A DNA stretch of 64,000 nt from Candidatus Anderseniibacteriota bacterium. GTDB lineage: Bacteria > Patescibacteria > Andersenbacteria > UBA10190. Of this stretch, positions 16,778 to 24,288 are shown one piece after another (the stretch's first letter is position 1; each line of letters begins with the position of its first letter). The notes beneath the pieces are model-generated. The model was not told the DNA's origin. It saw only the letters and a program-made list of their open reading frames with translations, and did no database searches. The stretch spans positions 248,001-312,000 of the forward strand of contig JAIOOW010000003.1 of the NCBI GenBank assembly GCA_021414205.1, read 5' to 3'. Both the position numbers and the translations under genes were made by a program.

Positions 16778-16806
16778 TTGCATATTACAGGTGTGGCGCG
16801 TACACT
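16778..16806 (+). promoter_or_regulatory. Promoter of the HTH regulator gene
   Basis: TTGCAT (16778-16783), 17-base spacer, TACACT (16801-16806). The ATG lies 13 nt downstream without an SD. Confidence 0.55.
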
Positions 16807-16819
16807 TTATAGCAATTAT

Positions 16820-17458
16820 ATGGCACTGAAAACATTCCCGCTTGAAAAGATTTTTGGGTCCCGTACAAGGGTAAAGATTATTACCTTGTTTACGACAGGG
16901 GTAAAACGGCCGTATTTTGTGCGTGAAATAACTCGTACTGTCAATGAGCGCCTTAATGCAGTACGTCGAGAGCTTATGATTTTGGAAAAAATCGGCATGC
17001 TCACAACCTATGAGGATAAGCGTCGAAAGTATTATTTAGTGAATGAATCGTTCCCATTATACGACGAGCTTGCGTCTATCATGAAAAAAGTTGGTCCTGG
17101 CGTAGAGGATGCTCTCTTCAAGCATATCGATCGCGTTGGCGAAGTATTTTATGCGTGCGTGAGCGGATATTTTACCGGCAATCCCGGATCTCCTACAGAC
17201 TTATTTATTATCGGGAATGTGGACGAGAAAAAACTAGAGCAATTTGCAAAGAGCATTGAAGCGCAGATCGATCGAGAAATCAGTTATACGCCAATGACGC
17301 TGAGCGAATATGAGTATAGGGTAAATTTCAACGACATGTTCCTGCGACAAATTTTTGGCGGTGCTCACAAAGAATTATTAAACATGCTCCCTCCGAATTT
17401 GCGCCCCGAAGAGGCGATGAATAAAAAATCTCGAAACGTAGTTCGAGATATCGCGTAA
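16820..17458 (+). CDS. Winged-helix regulator with a nucleotidyltransferase-like domain
   Basis: 212 residues. FGSRTRVKIITLFTTG, then YFVREITRTVNERLNAVRRELMILEKIGML and RRKYYLVNE form an ArsR-like winged helix (residues 5-90). The second half (about 110-190), with FTGNPGSPTDLFIIGNVD, resembles a minimal nucleotidyltransferase fold that has kept one acidic residue of the catalytic pair and is probably inactive. This combination is common in CPR and archaea. It probably regulates transcription; the target is unknown. The next gene starts 16 bases later. Confidence 0.78.
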   Translation: MALKTFPLEKIFGSRTRVKIITLFTTGVKRPYFVREITRTVNERLNAVRRELMILEKIGMLTTYEDKRRKYYLVNESFPLYDELASIMKKVGPGVEDALFKHIDRVGEVFYACVSGYFTGNPGSPTDLFIIGNVDEKKLEQFAKSIEAQIDREISYTPMTLSEYEYRVNFNDMFLRQIFGGAHKELLNMLPPNLRPEEAMNKKSRNVVRDIA

Positions 17459-17474
17459 AGCATTTTCGCGCGAT

Positions 17475-18083
17475 ATGGCATCAGCGCACCCAAAAACCCC
17501 TCGGCTCATGGCTCTATCGCGCACGTTATTTGCGCTCTATGTTGTGTATTATGCCTTGGATTGGCATTTCGGATGGCTGTTGGGGAATCGGCTCAGTATT
17601 GTATGGCTGGGGTACCTAGTGGTTATTTATATTATTGCCGAGCTTATATATAGAGCATTCAAAAGGCGTGGGGTTGACCTGGTGTATGCATTTCCAATTT
17701 TGTTTATAGAAAGCCAGATCGATTTTGCTTCTATTATTTTTAGGAGTCAGGATAGTTTGAACACGATGATCATCAACCGTTTTGAGCATTTTATTATGTA
17801 TTTGCTCGTTACATACGTGGTATCGCAATTCTTTTTCCGTTATTTACCAAGTAAGGTGTGGAGTGAACATCCGTACTATACGGCAATACTTATTTTATCT
17901 GTTGCGCAGACGATCGGTGTTATTAACGAAATTTTCGAACTTTTTATGGACGCGAATTTCGCAACCCATGCAATTGGCCCGCGTTTTGATACGAATTTGG
18001 ATTTACTCATGAACTTTCTCGGCTCCAGCCTCTTCCTGTGCGTGCAACTGATTTTAATTGAAGCGAAAAAGGCGAGATCGTAA
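17475..18083 (+). CDS. YjdF/DUF2238-like integral membrane protein
   Basis: 202 residues with about five to six membrane helices. RFEHFIMYLL, then INEIFELFMDANFATHAIGP and TNLDLLMNFLGS, correspond to the conserved acidic and His positions of the DUF2238/YjdF family (RFVHF, YELxEW, WDMLxNTLG). Function unknown. It follows the HTH regulator in the same direction with 16 bases between, and may be its target or partner. Confidence 0.72.
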   Translation: MASAHPKTPRLMALSRTLFALYVVYYALDWHFGWLLGNRLSIVWLGYLVVIYIIAELIYRAFKRRGVDLVYAFPILFIESQIDFASIIFRSQDSLNTMIINRFEHFIMYLLVTYVVSQFFFRYLPSKVWSEHPYYTAILILSVAQTIGVINEIFELFMDANFATHAIGPRFDTNLDLLMNFLGSSLFLCVQLILIEAKKARS

Positions 18084-18108
18084 AACGTCGTGGTGTAACA
18101 CGCTATAT

Positions 18109-18137
18109 TTGACAAATATATAAAATAGGAGTATCGT
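18109..18137 (+). promoter_or_regulatory. Cassette promoter with AATAGGAG element
   Basis: TTGACA (18109-18114), 17-base spacer ending AATAGGAG, TATCGT (18132-18137). It is nearly identical to the promoters at 30716 and 53428. Confidence 0.8.
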
Positions 18138-18188
18138 AATCCCACTCGGTTTTTCTCGAATTTCCACTCCCGAACAAAGGATCCCGTC

Positions 18189-19154
18189 ATGCGTCGCCCT
18201 ACGAATGCTCTTTCACATCACGATTTCGTTCAGCTGAGTCAAACCTGCAAACCACATGAGATTATGGTTTGTTACCATTCAACTTTTGATTTTCCGGCTA
18301 TCTTTGACCAGTACATTCCGGAACTCACGGAATACTGGCAAAGAGAAAGCCCCGAGTTAAAAGATTTCCCATCAATTGTTCACCTCAATGATGTTGTGAC
18401 TTATCTAGGTGAAGGGGGAGCGGCCCCAGGCATGCTTCTGCGATACTGTCAGACAAGCTACTTTCGGTTCTTGTTCAGCAACTATAGTCTGGATATTAAG
18501 CTGTCTGATGGAACAACATTGCGCCAGCTTCTTGGGACTGATCAAGTGGGGGAAATGAAATTATCCCCAACTTGCATGGGGGCTTCGCGCAAAACGTTCT
18601 TGTTTCCAGATCTTGGGAACAGTCTCGGTATCACAATTTCGATCGCTACCGTTGATGAGCAATTCATCATCGCAAAACGAAGCGAGGCGTGTAAGAGTCT
18701 CGCTCGGGACAAGGGGAACTGGCTCTGCGCGGTTGGTACTCAGATCAAGCGTCATCAGCAACGTTTTCTCGGAGAAGATGGCGTCCCATATCCACACCTT
18801 TCCGCACAAGAAGGGCTGAAAGATGAAATGGGGCAAGCAATCGCAGCAACATGCGGACCATTGGTCTGTACGGGAATCGTGTATCGAAACGATTTCCAGC
18901 ACTGCGAACTGTTGTACCAAACAGAAAGCTCGCTTCGAGGAGATGATCTGATCCGAATGTGGAAAGAAACAGAAGTGCCAGATCGACGAGAATTCGCCGA
19001 GATTCTATGCATGGATGTTCGTACGCCGGATCAACTTCTTGTACACCTCAGCGATCTTTCGAACGCTTGGTCGCCTCAACATGCAGCCGGAGCAATCCAC
19101 TATCTTGCTTCAAAGTTTCCGGAAGCGATGTCGGGATTCGGACTCTCGTTCTGA
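18189..19154 (+). CDS. Orphan protein with a Nudix-like domain
   Basis: 321 residues, soluble. The central part (about 135-240) begins GNSLGITISIATVDEQFIIAKRS and continues to SAQEGLKDEMGQAI. That order resembles the first strand and Nudix box of Nudix hydrolases, but the GX5EX7REUXEEXGU box is degenerate, so activity is uncertain. The N-terminal 130 residues and the C-terminal region are unfamiliar. An AAAGGA SD precedes the ATG. The gene has its own promoter and a strong terminator, and its composition differs by eye from its neighbours: a single-gene cassette inserted before mraZ. Confidence 0.65.
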   Translation: MRRPTNALSHHDFVQLSQTCKPHEIMVCYHSTFDFPAIFDQYIPELTEYWQRESPELKDFPSIVHLNDVVTYLGEGGAAPGMLLRYCQTSYFRFLFSNYSLDIKLSDGTTLRQLLGTDQVGEMKLSPTCMGASRKTFLFPDLGNSLGITISIATVDEQFIIAKRSEACKSLARDKGNWLCAVGTQIKRHQQRFLGEDGVPYPHLSAQEGLKDEMGQAIAATCGPLVCTGIVYRNDFQHCELLYQTESSLRGDDLIRMWKETEVPDRREFAEILCMDVRTPDQLLVHLSDLSNAWSPQHAAGAIHYLASKFPEAMSGFGLSF

Positions 19155-19169
19155 CTGATCAGCTAAACC

Positions 19170-19208
19170 AACGGATTACATTTCTTTTTGAAGTGTAATC
19201 CGTTTTTT
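19170..19208 (+). terminator. Terminator after the Nudix-like gene
   Basis: AACGGATTACA pairs perfectly with TGTAATCCGTT, followed by TTTTTT. Confidence 0.9.
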
Positions 19209-19259
19209 CTTATAGATGTGCATAAATCGTGGGTTATGGCTATTGCGCAGTGGTACCTG

Positions 19260-19310
19260 GTGGGAGTAATGTGGATACACGTGGATAAATGTGGGGAAAA
19301 GTGGTGACCA
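19260..19310 (+). promoter_or_regulatory. MraZ operator, five GTGG boxes
   Basis: GTGG occurs at 19260, 19271, 19281, 19291 and 19301, that is, with a helical period of 10-11 bases. MraZ binds tandem TGGG/GTGG boxes with this spacing ahead of the division cluster. It lies 23 bases before mraZ, so autoregulation is expected. Confidence 0.8.
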
Positions 19311-19332
19311 CCTGTGTATAACTAAATATATT

Positions 19333-19764
19333 ATGTTTATAGGCGAATACAATCACTCGATAGATGAAAAGGGCAGAATGAATGTTCCTGCGAAGTTTCG
19401 TCGTGACTTGGCAAGCGGTGTGGTTGTTACTCGCGGGTTGGATCACTGCCTCTTTGTATACCCGAAATCTGAATGGGGAGTGATGGCGGAAAAATTATCC
19501 CGCTTACCGGTAAGCCAGAAAAAGAGCCGTGCATTTGCGCGCTTAATGTTGGCCGGTGCAATGGATGTTGAGCTAGACGGGCAAGGGCGTGTGATGCTGC
19601 CGGAATACTTGCGCAAATATGCAGACGTAAAAAAGCATGTTGTTGTTGCAGGGTTGTATAACCGACTTGAAATTTGGGATGAAGATGCTTGGCAAGAATA
19701 CCGAACGAAGACGGAACTTGAAAGCGATGACATTGCAGAAAGTATGAGCGAACTTGATATATGA
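19333..19764 (+). CDS. mraZ: Transcriptional regulator MraZ
   Basis: 143 residues with two SpoVT-AbrB-like halves: FIGEYNHSIDEKGRMNVPAKFR and MDVELDGQGRVMLPEYLRKY, each with the DxxGR signature. It controls the division/wall cluster by binding the repeat operator just upstream. ATG 19333 is the standard start; the longer frame runs through the operator. The stop overlaps rsmH by 4 bases. Confidence 0.95.
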   Translation: MFIGEYNHSIDEKGRMNVPAKFRRDLASGVVVTRGLDHCLFVYPKSEWGVMAEKLSRLPVSQKKSRAFARLMLAGAMDVELDGQGRVMLPEYLRKYADVKKHVVVAGLYNRLEIWDEDAWQEYRTKTELESDDIAESMSELDI

Positions 19765-20720
19765 GCGAGCACATCCCTGTATTAGTAAAGGAGGTAGTAG
19801 ATTTACTGGATCCAAAACCAGGCGATATTTTGTTGGATGGAACGCTCGGCCATGGAGGACATTCGCGTGCGTTCTTAGAAGCTGCTGGCGATGACAGCAA
19901 GGTTATCGGCATCGATGCAGACGAAGAGGCGCTTAAAGATGCTAAGGAGAACCTTAAAGAATTTGGCGATCGCGTAACGTATATTCGTGGAAATTTTTAC
20001 GATGTTCCAGAAACGCGTGTCACGAAAGAACTATTTGATTTGGGTATTGGTAGTCATCAGATTGCAGATGAAGCTCGAGGATTTTCATTCTCTGCGGAGG
20101 GGGAGCTTGATATGCAATATGGGCCGCATGCCGACTTGCCGGATTCGAACATTCCATCATTGAACGATTTCGCGCGAAAAATAGGGCATTATCCGAATGC
20201 GCACGAACTGGTGAACGGGCTGGCGCCACTAGCATTATCTGATCTGATTCGAATATATGGTGAGGAGCGATATTCAGGTGTTATCGCAAATGCGATTGTG
20301 GCTGCTCGCCCGATCGATGGCGCAAAAAAGCTAGCGCAAATAATTGCAGATGCTGTTCCGAAAACATACGAACATGGGCGCATTCATCCGGCAACGAGAA
20401 CGTTTCAAGCGTTGCGCATTGCAGTGAATCGTGAGCTTGAAGTGCTGGAAGCGGCATTGCCCAAAGCAGTAGAGATCTTAGAAGAAGGGGGCGTTCTTGC
20501 TGTTATTAGTTTCCATAGTCTTGAAGATAGGATTGTAAAAAATTATTTTCGCGAGCAGGCAAAATCCTGCGTGTGCCCGCCGGAGCAAATCGTATGTACA
20601 TGCGATCATCCACCAACACTCGCAATTCTTACGAAGAAACCGATTACGGCAGGGGAAGGAGAAATTGAAAAAAATCCGCGTGCCAGATCGGCGAAACTAA
20701 GAGGGGCCCGGAGAATATAA
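19761..20720 (+). CDS. rsmH: 16S rRNA m4C1402 methyltransferase
   Basis: 319 residues. HIPVLVKEVVDLLDPKPGD, the SAM-binding LDGTLGHGGHS and HPATRTFQALRIAVNRELEVLE are diagnostic of RsmH/MraW. ISFHSLEDRIVK lies near the C-terminus. A small change is seen at the usual LDLGVSS, here FDLGIGSHQ. It methylates the ribosomal P site and occupies its normal place in the cluster. It is coupled to mraZ by an ATGA overlap. Confidence 0.95.
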   Translation: MSEHIPVLVKEVVDLLDPKPGDILLDGTLGHGGHSRAFLEAAGDDSKVIGIDADEEALKDAKENLKEFGDRVTYIRGNFYDVPETRVTKELFDLGIGSHQIADEARGFSFSAEGELDMQYGPHADLPDSNIPSLNDFARKIGHYPNAHELVNGLAPLALSDLIRIYGEERYSGVIANAIVAARPIDGAKKLAQIIADAVPKTYEHGRIHPATRTFQALRIAVNRELEVLEAALPKAVEILEEGGVLAVISFHSLEDRIVKNYFREQAKSCVCPPEQIVCTCDHPPTLAILTKKPITAGEGEIEKNPRARSAKLRGARRI

Positions 20721-20776
20721 GAGGAAACAGGCAAGTAAACAAACAACATTAACACACATATCAAACACAAAACCAT

Positions 20777-21169
20777 ATGACACAAACACGACAACAAGTT
20801 ATAACACCTCGCGCATCCCGTACTTCTCGCAGTACGCGATCGTATCGCTTATCGAGTCAGCGCGGATCTATCGATCATGGTACGGCTGCTGCGATGTTTG
20901 GGATTGTGGCGGTGGTATTAGTGGGAATGTTTAGCTTTTTTTATCTGCAACAGGTAGTGCGCACGGCATCTCAAGGGGCAGATATCAACCAACTTGAATC
21001 GCAATTGTCGAGCTTGAAAGAACAGCAAAAGACCCTTGAATTAGATGGCGCACATTTACGGTCTTTGCAAACGATTCAAGATCAGACAGGTTCAATGAAT
21101 TTGGTGCCGGCTGATTCTGTATCATATCTTGCTCCAACAGATGGACGCGTCGCAGTGCTCATAAAATAA
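20777..21169 (+). CDS. FtsL/DivIC-like division protein
   Basis: 130 residues. A basic cytoplasmic tail of about 40 residues, one membrane segment (about 42-62, AAAMFGIVAVVLVGMFSFF) and a short coiled coil (INQLESQLSSLKEQQKTLELD) match FtsL in topology. FtsL sequences diverge widely, so the call rests on topology and on position between rsmH and the PBP. It abuts the next gene directly. Confidence 0.75.
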   Translation: MTQTRQQVITPRASRTSRSTRSYRLSSQRGSIDHGTAAAMFGIVAVVLVGMFSFFYLQQVVRTASQGADINQLESQLSSLKEQQKTLELDGAHLRSLQTIQDQTGSMNLVPADSVSYLAPTDGRVAVLIK

Positions 21170-23083
21170 ATGGCCAATAAAACGCATGTACGCACTCAAA
21201 TATTGATCGCAGGGGGATTTATTCTCCTTGCGATACTGATTGGACGATTAGCGGATCTTCAGCTGATTCAGCATTCTCATTTCATGGAAATTGCGGACGC
21301 TCAAAGAAAGCGTGCATCTGATTTGCAGCCTCATCGAGGAACAATCTATGTGCAAGACGGTAAGGGCGGGGATTTGTTCCCGATTGCAAGCAATAAGCAG
21401 GCCTGGATCGTGTATGCTGTTCCTCGGAACATGAAAGATCCGCGCAGCGTTGCTGACGCGTTGGCCCCTGCGCTGGTTCAGTACCATGAGCGTCAAGAGA
21501 AGCAGAAGCAGGACATTATTCAAAATACTGGGCAGAATGATTACCTGGCATTGCACCCGTCGCCTAGTCCAGAACCCGGTGCTGACCAGCCTAGCCCAAG
21601 CCCGTCCCCGGAGCCGGAAGATCAATTAATCTCTGATACTGCAAATCAGTTGTATGAAAAATTTGACCAGAAAACAGATCCGTATGAACCGCTCTTAAAG
21701 CCATACGAAGTGTTGGATGATGATTTTTTGGCATTTCTTAAAGACAAACAATTTCCCGGCATAGTTCTTGAGCAAGAAGAAGATCGTACGTATCCGGAGG
21801 GTACGCTATTTGCGCATGGAGTCGGGTATGTAGGATTGGACGGAGCAGCGTCTACGGGCAGATATGGTATTGAAGGATATTTCGATTCGATATTAAAAGG
21901 AGATTTAGGATTTTTGTCTGGTGAGCGCGGTGCTACCGGCGGAATTATCGGAGTTGCGAAAAATGAATTCAAGCCTGCTACGGATGGATCCGATGTTGTG
22001 TTAACGGTCGATCGGGTTGTGCAGGCATTTGCGGAAGAAGAGTTGAAGAACGGGGTTCAGAAGTATAGAGCGGACAGAGGCAGTATTCTTGTCATGAATC
22101 CGAAAACGGGGCAAGTGCTTGCCATGGCAACGTACCCCACATTTGATCCGAATATGTACTATGCGGTGCGAGACGCAAAAGTGGAAACCAACCCCATAGT
22201 TTCTGACAGCTTTGAACCTGGGTCTATTTTAAAGCCGGTTATTATGTCGGGGGCAATAAATGACAGTCTTGTAACGCCAGACACTACGATGGTCGATAAC
22301 GGGCCTGTGCATATCGGCAAATATACAATTAATACGTTCGATGGAAAGCATCGCGGCGTGCAGACAATGACGAATATTCTTGAGCAATCCAATAACGTTG
22401 GGATGGTGTGGGTTGCGCAGAAGATGGGGTCTGAGCGCATGTACGATTATTTGAGGCGGTTTGGAATTGGAGAGAGGACGGGAGTTGAACTTGATGGTGA
22501 AACGCAGACGAACCTCCCTGAGCCACAAACGTGGGGAGAAACAAAGCAGGCTACGACAGGATTCGGGCAAGGAGTTGTTGTTACGCCCATTCAGGCATTA
22601 AATGCAATTGATGCTATAGCAAATAATGGTCAATTAATGCAACCTCATATCGTAGACAGTATTAAGTCGCCCGATGGAACAACGAAAACAATAGCTGCAA
22701 CTCCTGTTCGTCAAGTTATTACCCCTGAAACGGCTTCGAAAGTATCTGCAATGATGGTAAGTGTTATCGAGAACGGAGTAGGGCGATCCGCGCGCATTCC
22801 GGGATACTATATGGCCGGCAAAACTGGAACGGCGCAGGTTGCGGATCCTGCAACCGGAAAATATTCTACGGAAAATAAGATTATTACGTTTGCGGGATTT
22901 GGTCCCGTTCCTGATCCGCAATTTTCTATCCTAATTAAATTGGATAATCCATACGGTCTTTCGTTTGCGTCGGGTACGTCTGCTCCGATGTTTAAGGATT
23001 TGGCATCGAAGCTGCTGACGTATTATCAGGTGCCTCCTTCGTACGATGCGTCTGCGCCGCAAAGTAAATTCCAAGTGCCGTAA
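21170..23083 (+). CDS. ftsI: Division-type penicillin-binding protein (transpeptidase)
   Basis: 637 residues. N-terminal membrane anchor (about 9-27), a PBP dimerisation domain (from QPHRGTIY) interrupted by a Pro/Ser/Glu insert near residues 125-150, and a transpeptidase domain with S352-I-L-K355, S407-N-N and K551-T-G-T. It crosslinks septal peptidoglycan. All three active-site motifs are intact. The low-complexity insert (PSPSPEPGADQPSPSPSPEP) is unusual. Gene order mraZ-rsmH-ftsL-ftsI is canonical. Confidence 0.93.
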   Translation: MANKTHVRTQILIAGGFILLAILIGRLADLQLIQHSHFMEIADAQRKRASDLQPHRGTIYVQDGKGGDLFPIASNKQAWIVYAVPRNMKDPRSVADALAPALVQYHERQEKQKQDIIQNTGQNDYLALHPSPSPEPGADQPSPSPSPEPEDQLISDTANQLYEKFDQKTDPYEPLLKPYEVLDDDFLAFLKDKQFPGIVLEQEEDRTYPEGTLFAHGVGYVGLDGAASTGRYGIEGYFDSILKGDLGFLSGERGATGGIIGVAKNEFKPATDGSDVVLTVDRVVQAFAEEELKNGVQKYRADRGSILVMNPKTGQVLAMATYPTFDPNMYYAVRDAKVETNPIVSDSFEPGSILKPVIMSGAINDSLVTPDTTMVDNGPVHIGKYTINTFDGKHRGVQTMTNILEQSNNVGMVWVAQKMGSERMYDYLRRFGIGERTGVELDGETQTNLPEPQTWGETKQATTGFGQGVVVTPIQALNAIDAIANNGQLMQPHIVDSIKSPDGTTKTIAATPVRQVITPETASKVSAMMVSVIENGVGRSARIPGYYMAGKTGTAQVADPATGKYSTENKIITFAGFGPVPDPQFSILIKLDNPYGLSFASGTSAPMFKDLASKLLTYYQVPPSYDASAPQSKFQVP

Positions 23084-23084
23084 T

Positions 23085-24185
23085 ATGCAAACGCTCTTTA
23101 ATCGCATTGCATGGTTTCGAATGGAACAATATTTGTTGCGTCACAAATTGTGTCGAATTGCTATAGCGGGAACATATGGGAGGACGCTTGTGGCGCATAT
23201 GGCGTATAACGCGATGCGACAACATCGGCATGTGAGATTGGGGTACGCGGTAGAAGATGTATCAGATATTCCGCTGGGCGTACTTGGACGCGATCACGAG
23301 ACGGAGCATGGAAATATCATTACGTTTTTGACGGGCGTGTGGCAAAGAGAATTGCACGAGAAAGAGCCTGATACGATTATTACGGAATTGCCGGTATTGC
23401 AGCCTGGCTTTATCCCATATGCTGCGTCGAAAATTCTTCCGAATATAGTTGTAATGCATCATATTGTGACATTCGAAGAAGAATATCGCGATGCGCTCAA
23501 GTATCTTGCGCGCGATGTTGTCATTATTGCAAATGCGGATGATGAGGTCGTTATGGATGTAGTGCGGGAATCGGATCTGAAAATTATTACCTATGGCAGG
23601 AGTAAGGATGCGGATATTAGGATTGCGCGAACAGTGCGTGGGGATGCGCAAACGGGGATTTTTATTACTATTCATGCGCACGGCGTTGATCATGAATTAT
23701 TTTTGCCAAACTTGTTTGTAAAAGAACATGTATCCGCGTTTGCATGCGCATTAGCATGTGCGTATGCCACGAAGATTCCAATTCCAGAGGCAATGCGCGG
23801 AATTCAACACATGGTACTTCCGGAGGGTGCTTTACGAAAGCGAGAGGGAGAGCGTGGCGAGACAATTATTTCTGAATATGTTGAATGTGTAGATCAGATG
23901 CTGGAATCCATGAAGTCATTCCAGGCATTGCCGCATGCTGGCAGAAAGATAGTTATGTTACAAGATATTGTGCCTATGGGCGCGCAAGACTGTGAGCGCA
24001 TCGGCGAGCAGCTAACTAAGTCAGCTACGTTAATAGTCTTCATCGGGAAGGCCATGCGCCAGGTTCAAGATGTTGTGCATAGATCAGGCGAGAAGATAGA
24101 CACCCACTGGTTTGCTACGCGCAGCGAGGCGGTGGCGTGGCTTAGTCCTCATATAACGGGTAGCGACATGATTCTGGACATATAG
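23085..24185 (+). CDS. Truncated, divergent Mur ligase-like protein
   Basis: 366 residues, shorter than the 450-500 of MurE/MurF. IAIAGTYGRTLVAHM sits where Mur ligases have GTxGKT, with Arg in place of the catalytic Lys. PEAMRGIQHMVLPEGALRKRE, then ISEYVECVDQMLESMKSFQ and GRKIVMLQDIVPMG, correspond to the C-terminal domain of MurF-like ligases. The N-terminal UDP-binding domain is missing. The start is the ATG 1 base after the ftsI stop; a longer frame inside ftsI is not used. Position and fold point to peptidoglycan precursor synthesis or control, but ligase activity is doubtful. Confidence 0.7.
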   Translation: MQTLFNRIAWFRMEQYLLRHKLCRIAIAGTYGRTLVAHMAYNAMRQHRHVRLGYAVEDVSDIPLGVLGRDHETEHGNIITFLTGVWQRELHEKEPDTIITELPVLQPGFIPYAASKILPNIVVMHHIVTFEEEYRDALKYLARDVVIIANADDEVVMDVVRESDLKIITYGRSKDADIRIARTVRGDAQTGIFITIHAHGVDHELFLPNLFVKEHVSAFACALACAYATKIPIPEAMRGIQHMVLPEGALRKREGERGETIISEYVECVDQMLESMKSFQALPHAGRKIVMLQDIVPMGAQDCERIGEQLTKSATLIVFIGKAMRQVQDVVHRSGEKIDTHWFATRSEAVAWLSPHITGSDMILDI

Positions 24186-24203
24186 AGTAAAACCCTTTAT
24201 AAA
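24175..24203 (+). promoter_or_regulatory. Promoter of tRNA-Glu
   Basis: TGGACA (24175-24180), inside the end of the Mur-like gene, 17-base spacer, TATAAA (24198-24203). The start of transcription falls at the tRNA 5' end. Confidence 0.65.
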
Positions 24204-24211
24204 CAATCCAT

Positions 24212-24283
24212 GGCTCCATCGTCTAACGGCTAGGACATAGCCTTCTCAAGGCTAAGATAGGGGTTCGATTCCCCTTGGAGCTA
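24212..24283 (+). tRNA. tRNA-Glu (CTC)
   Basis: Acceptor GGCUCCA/UGGAGCU (with a G:U pair), anticodon stem UAGCC/GGCUA around UUCUCAA (anticodon CUC), T arm AGGGG-UUCGAUU-CCCCU. CCA is not encoded. The YfhO-like gene starts 5 bases downstream, so the tRNA and mRNA may be cut from one transcript. Confidence 0.93.
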
Positions 24284-24288
24284 CACGT

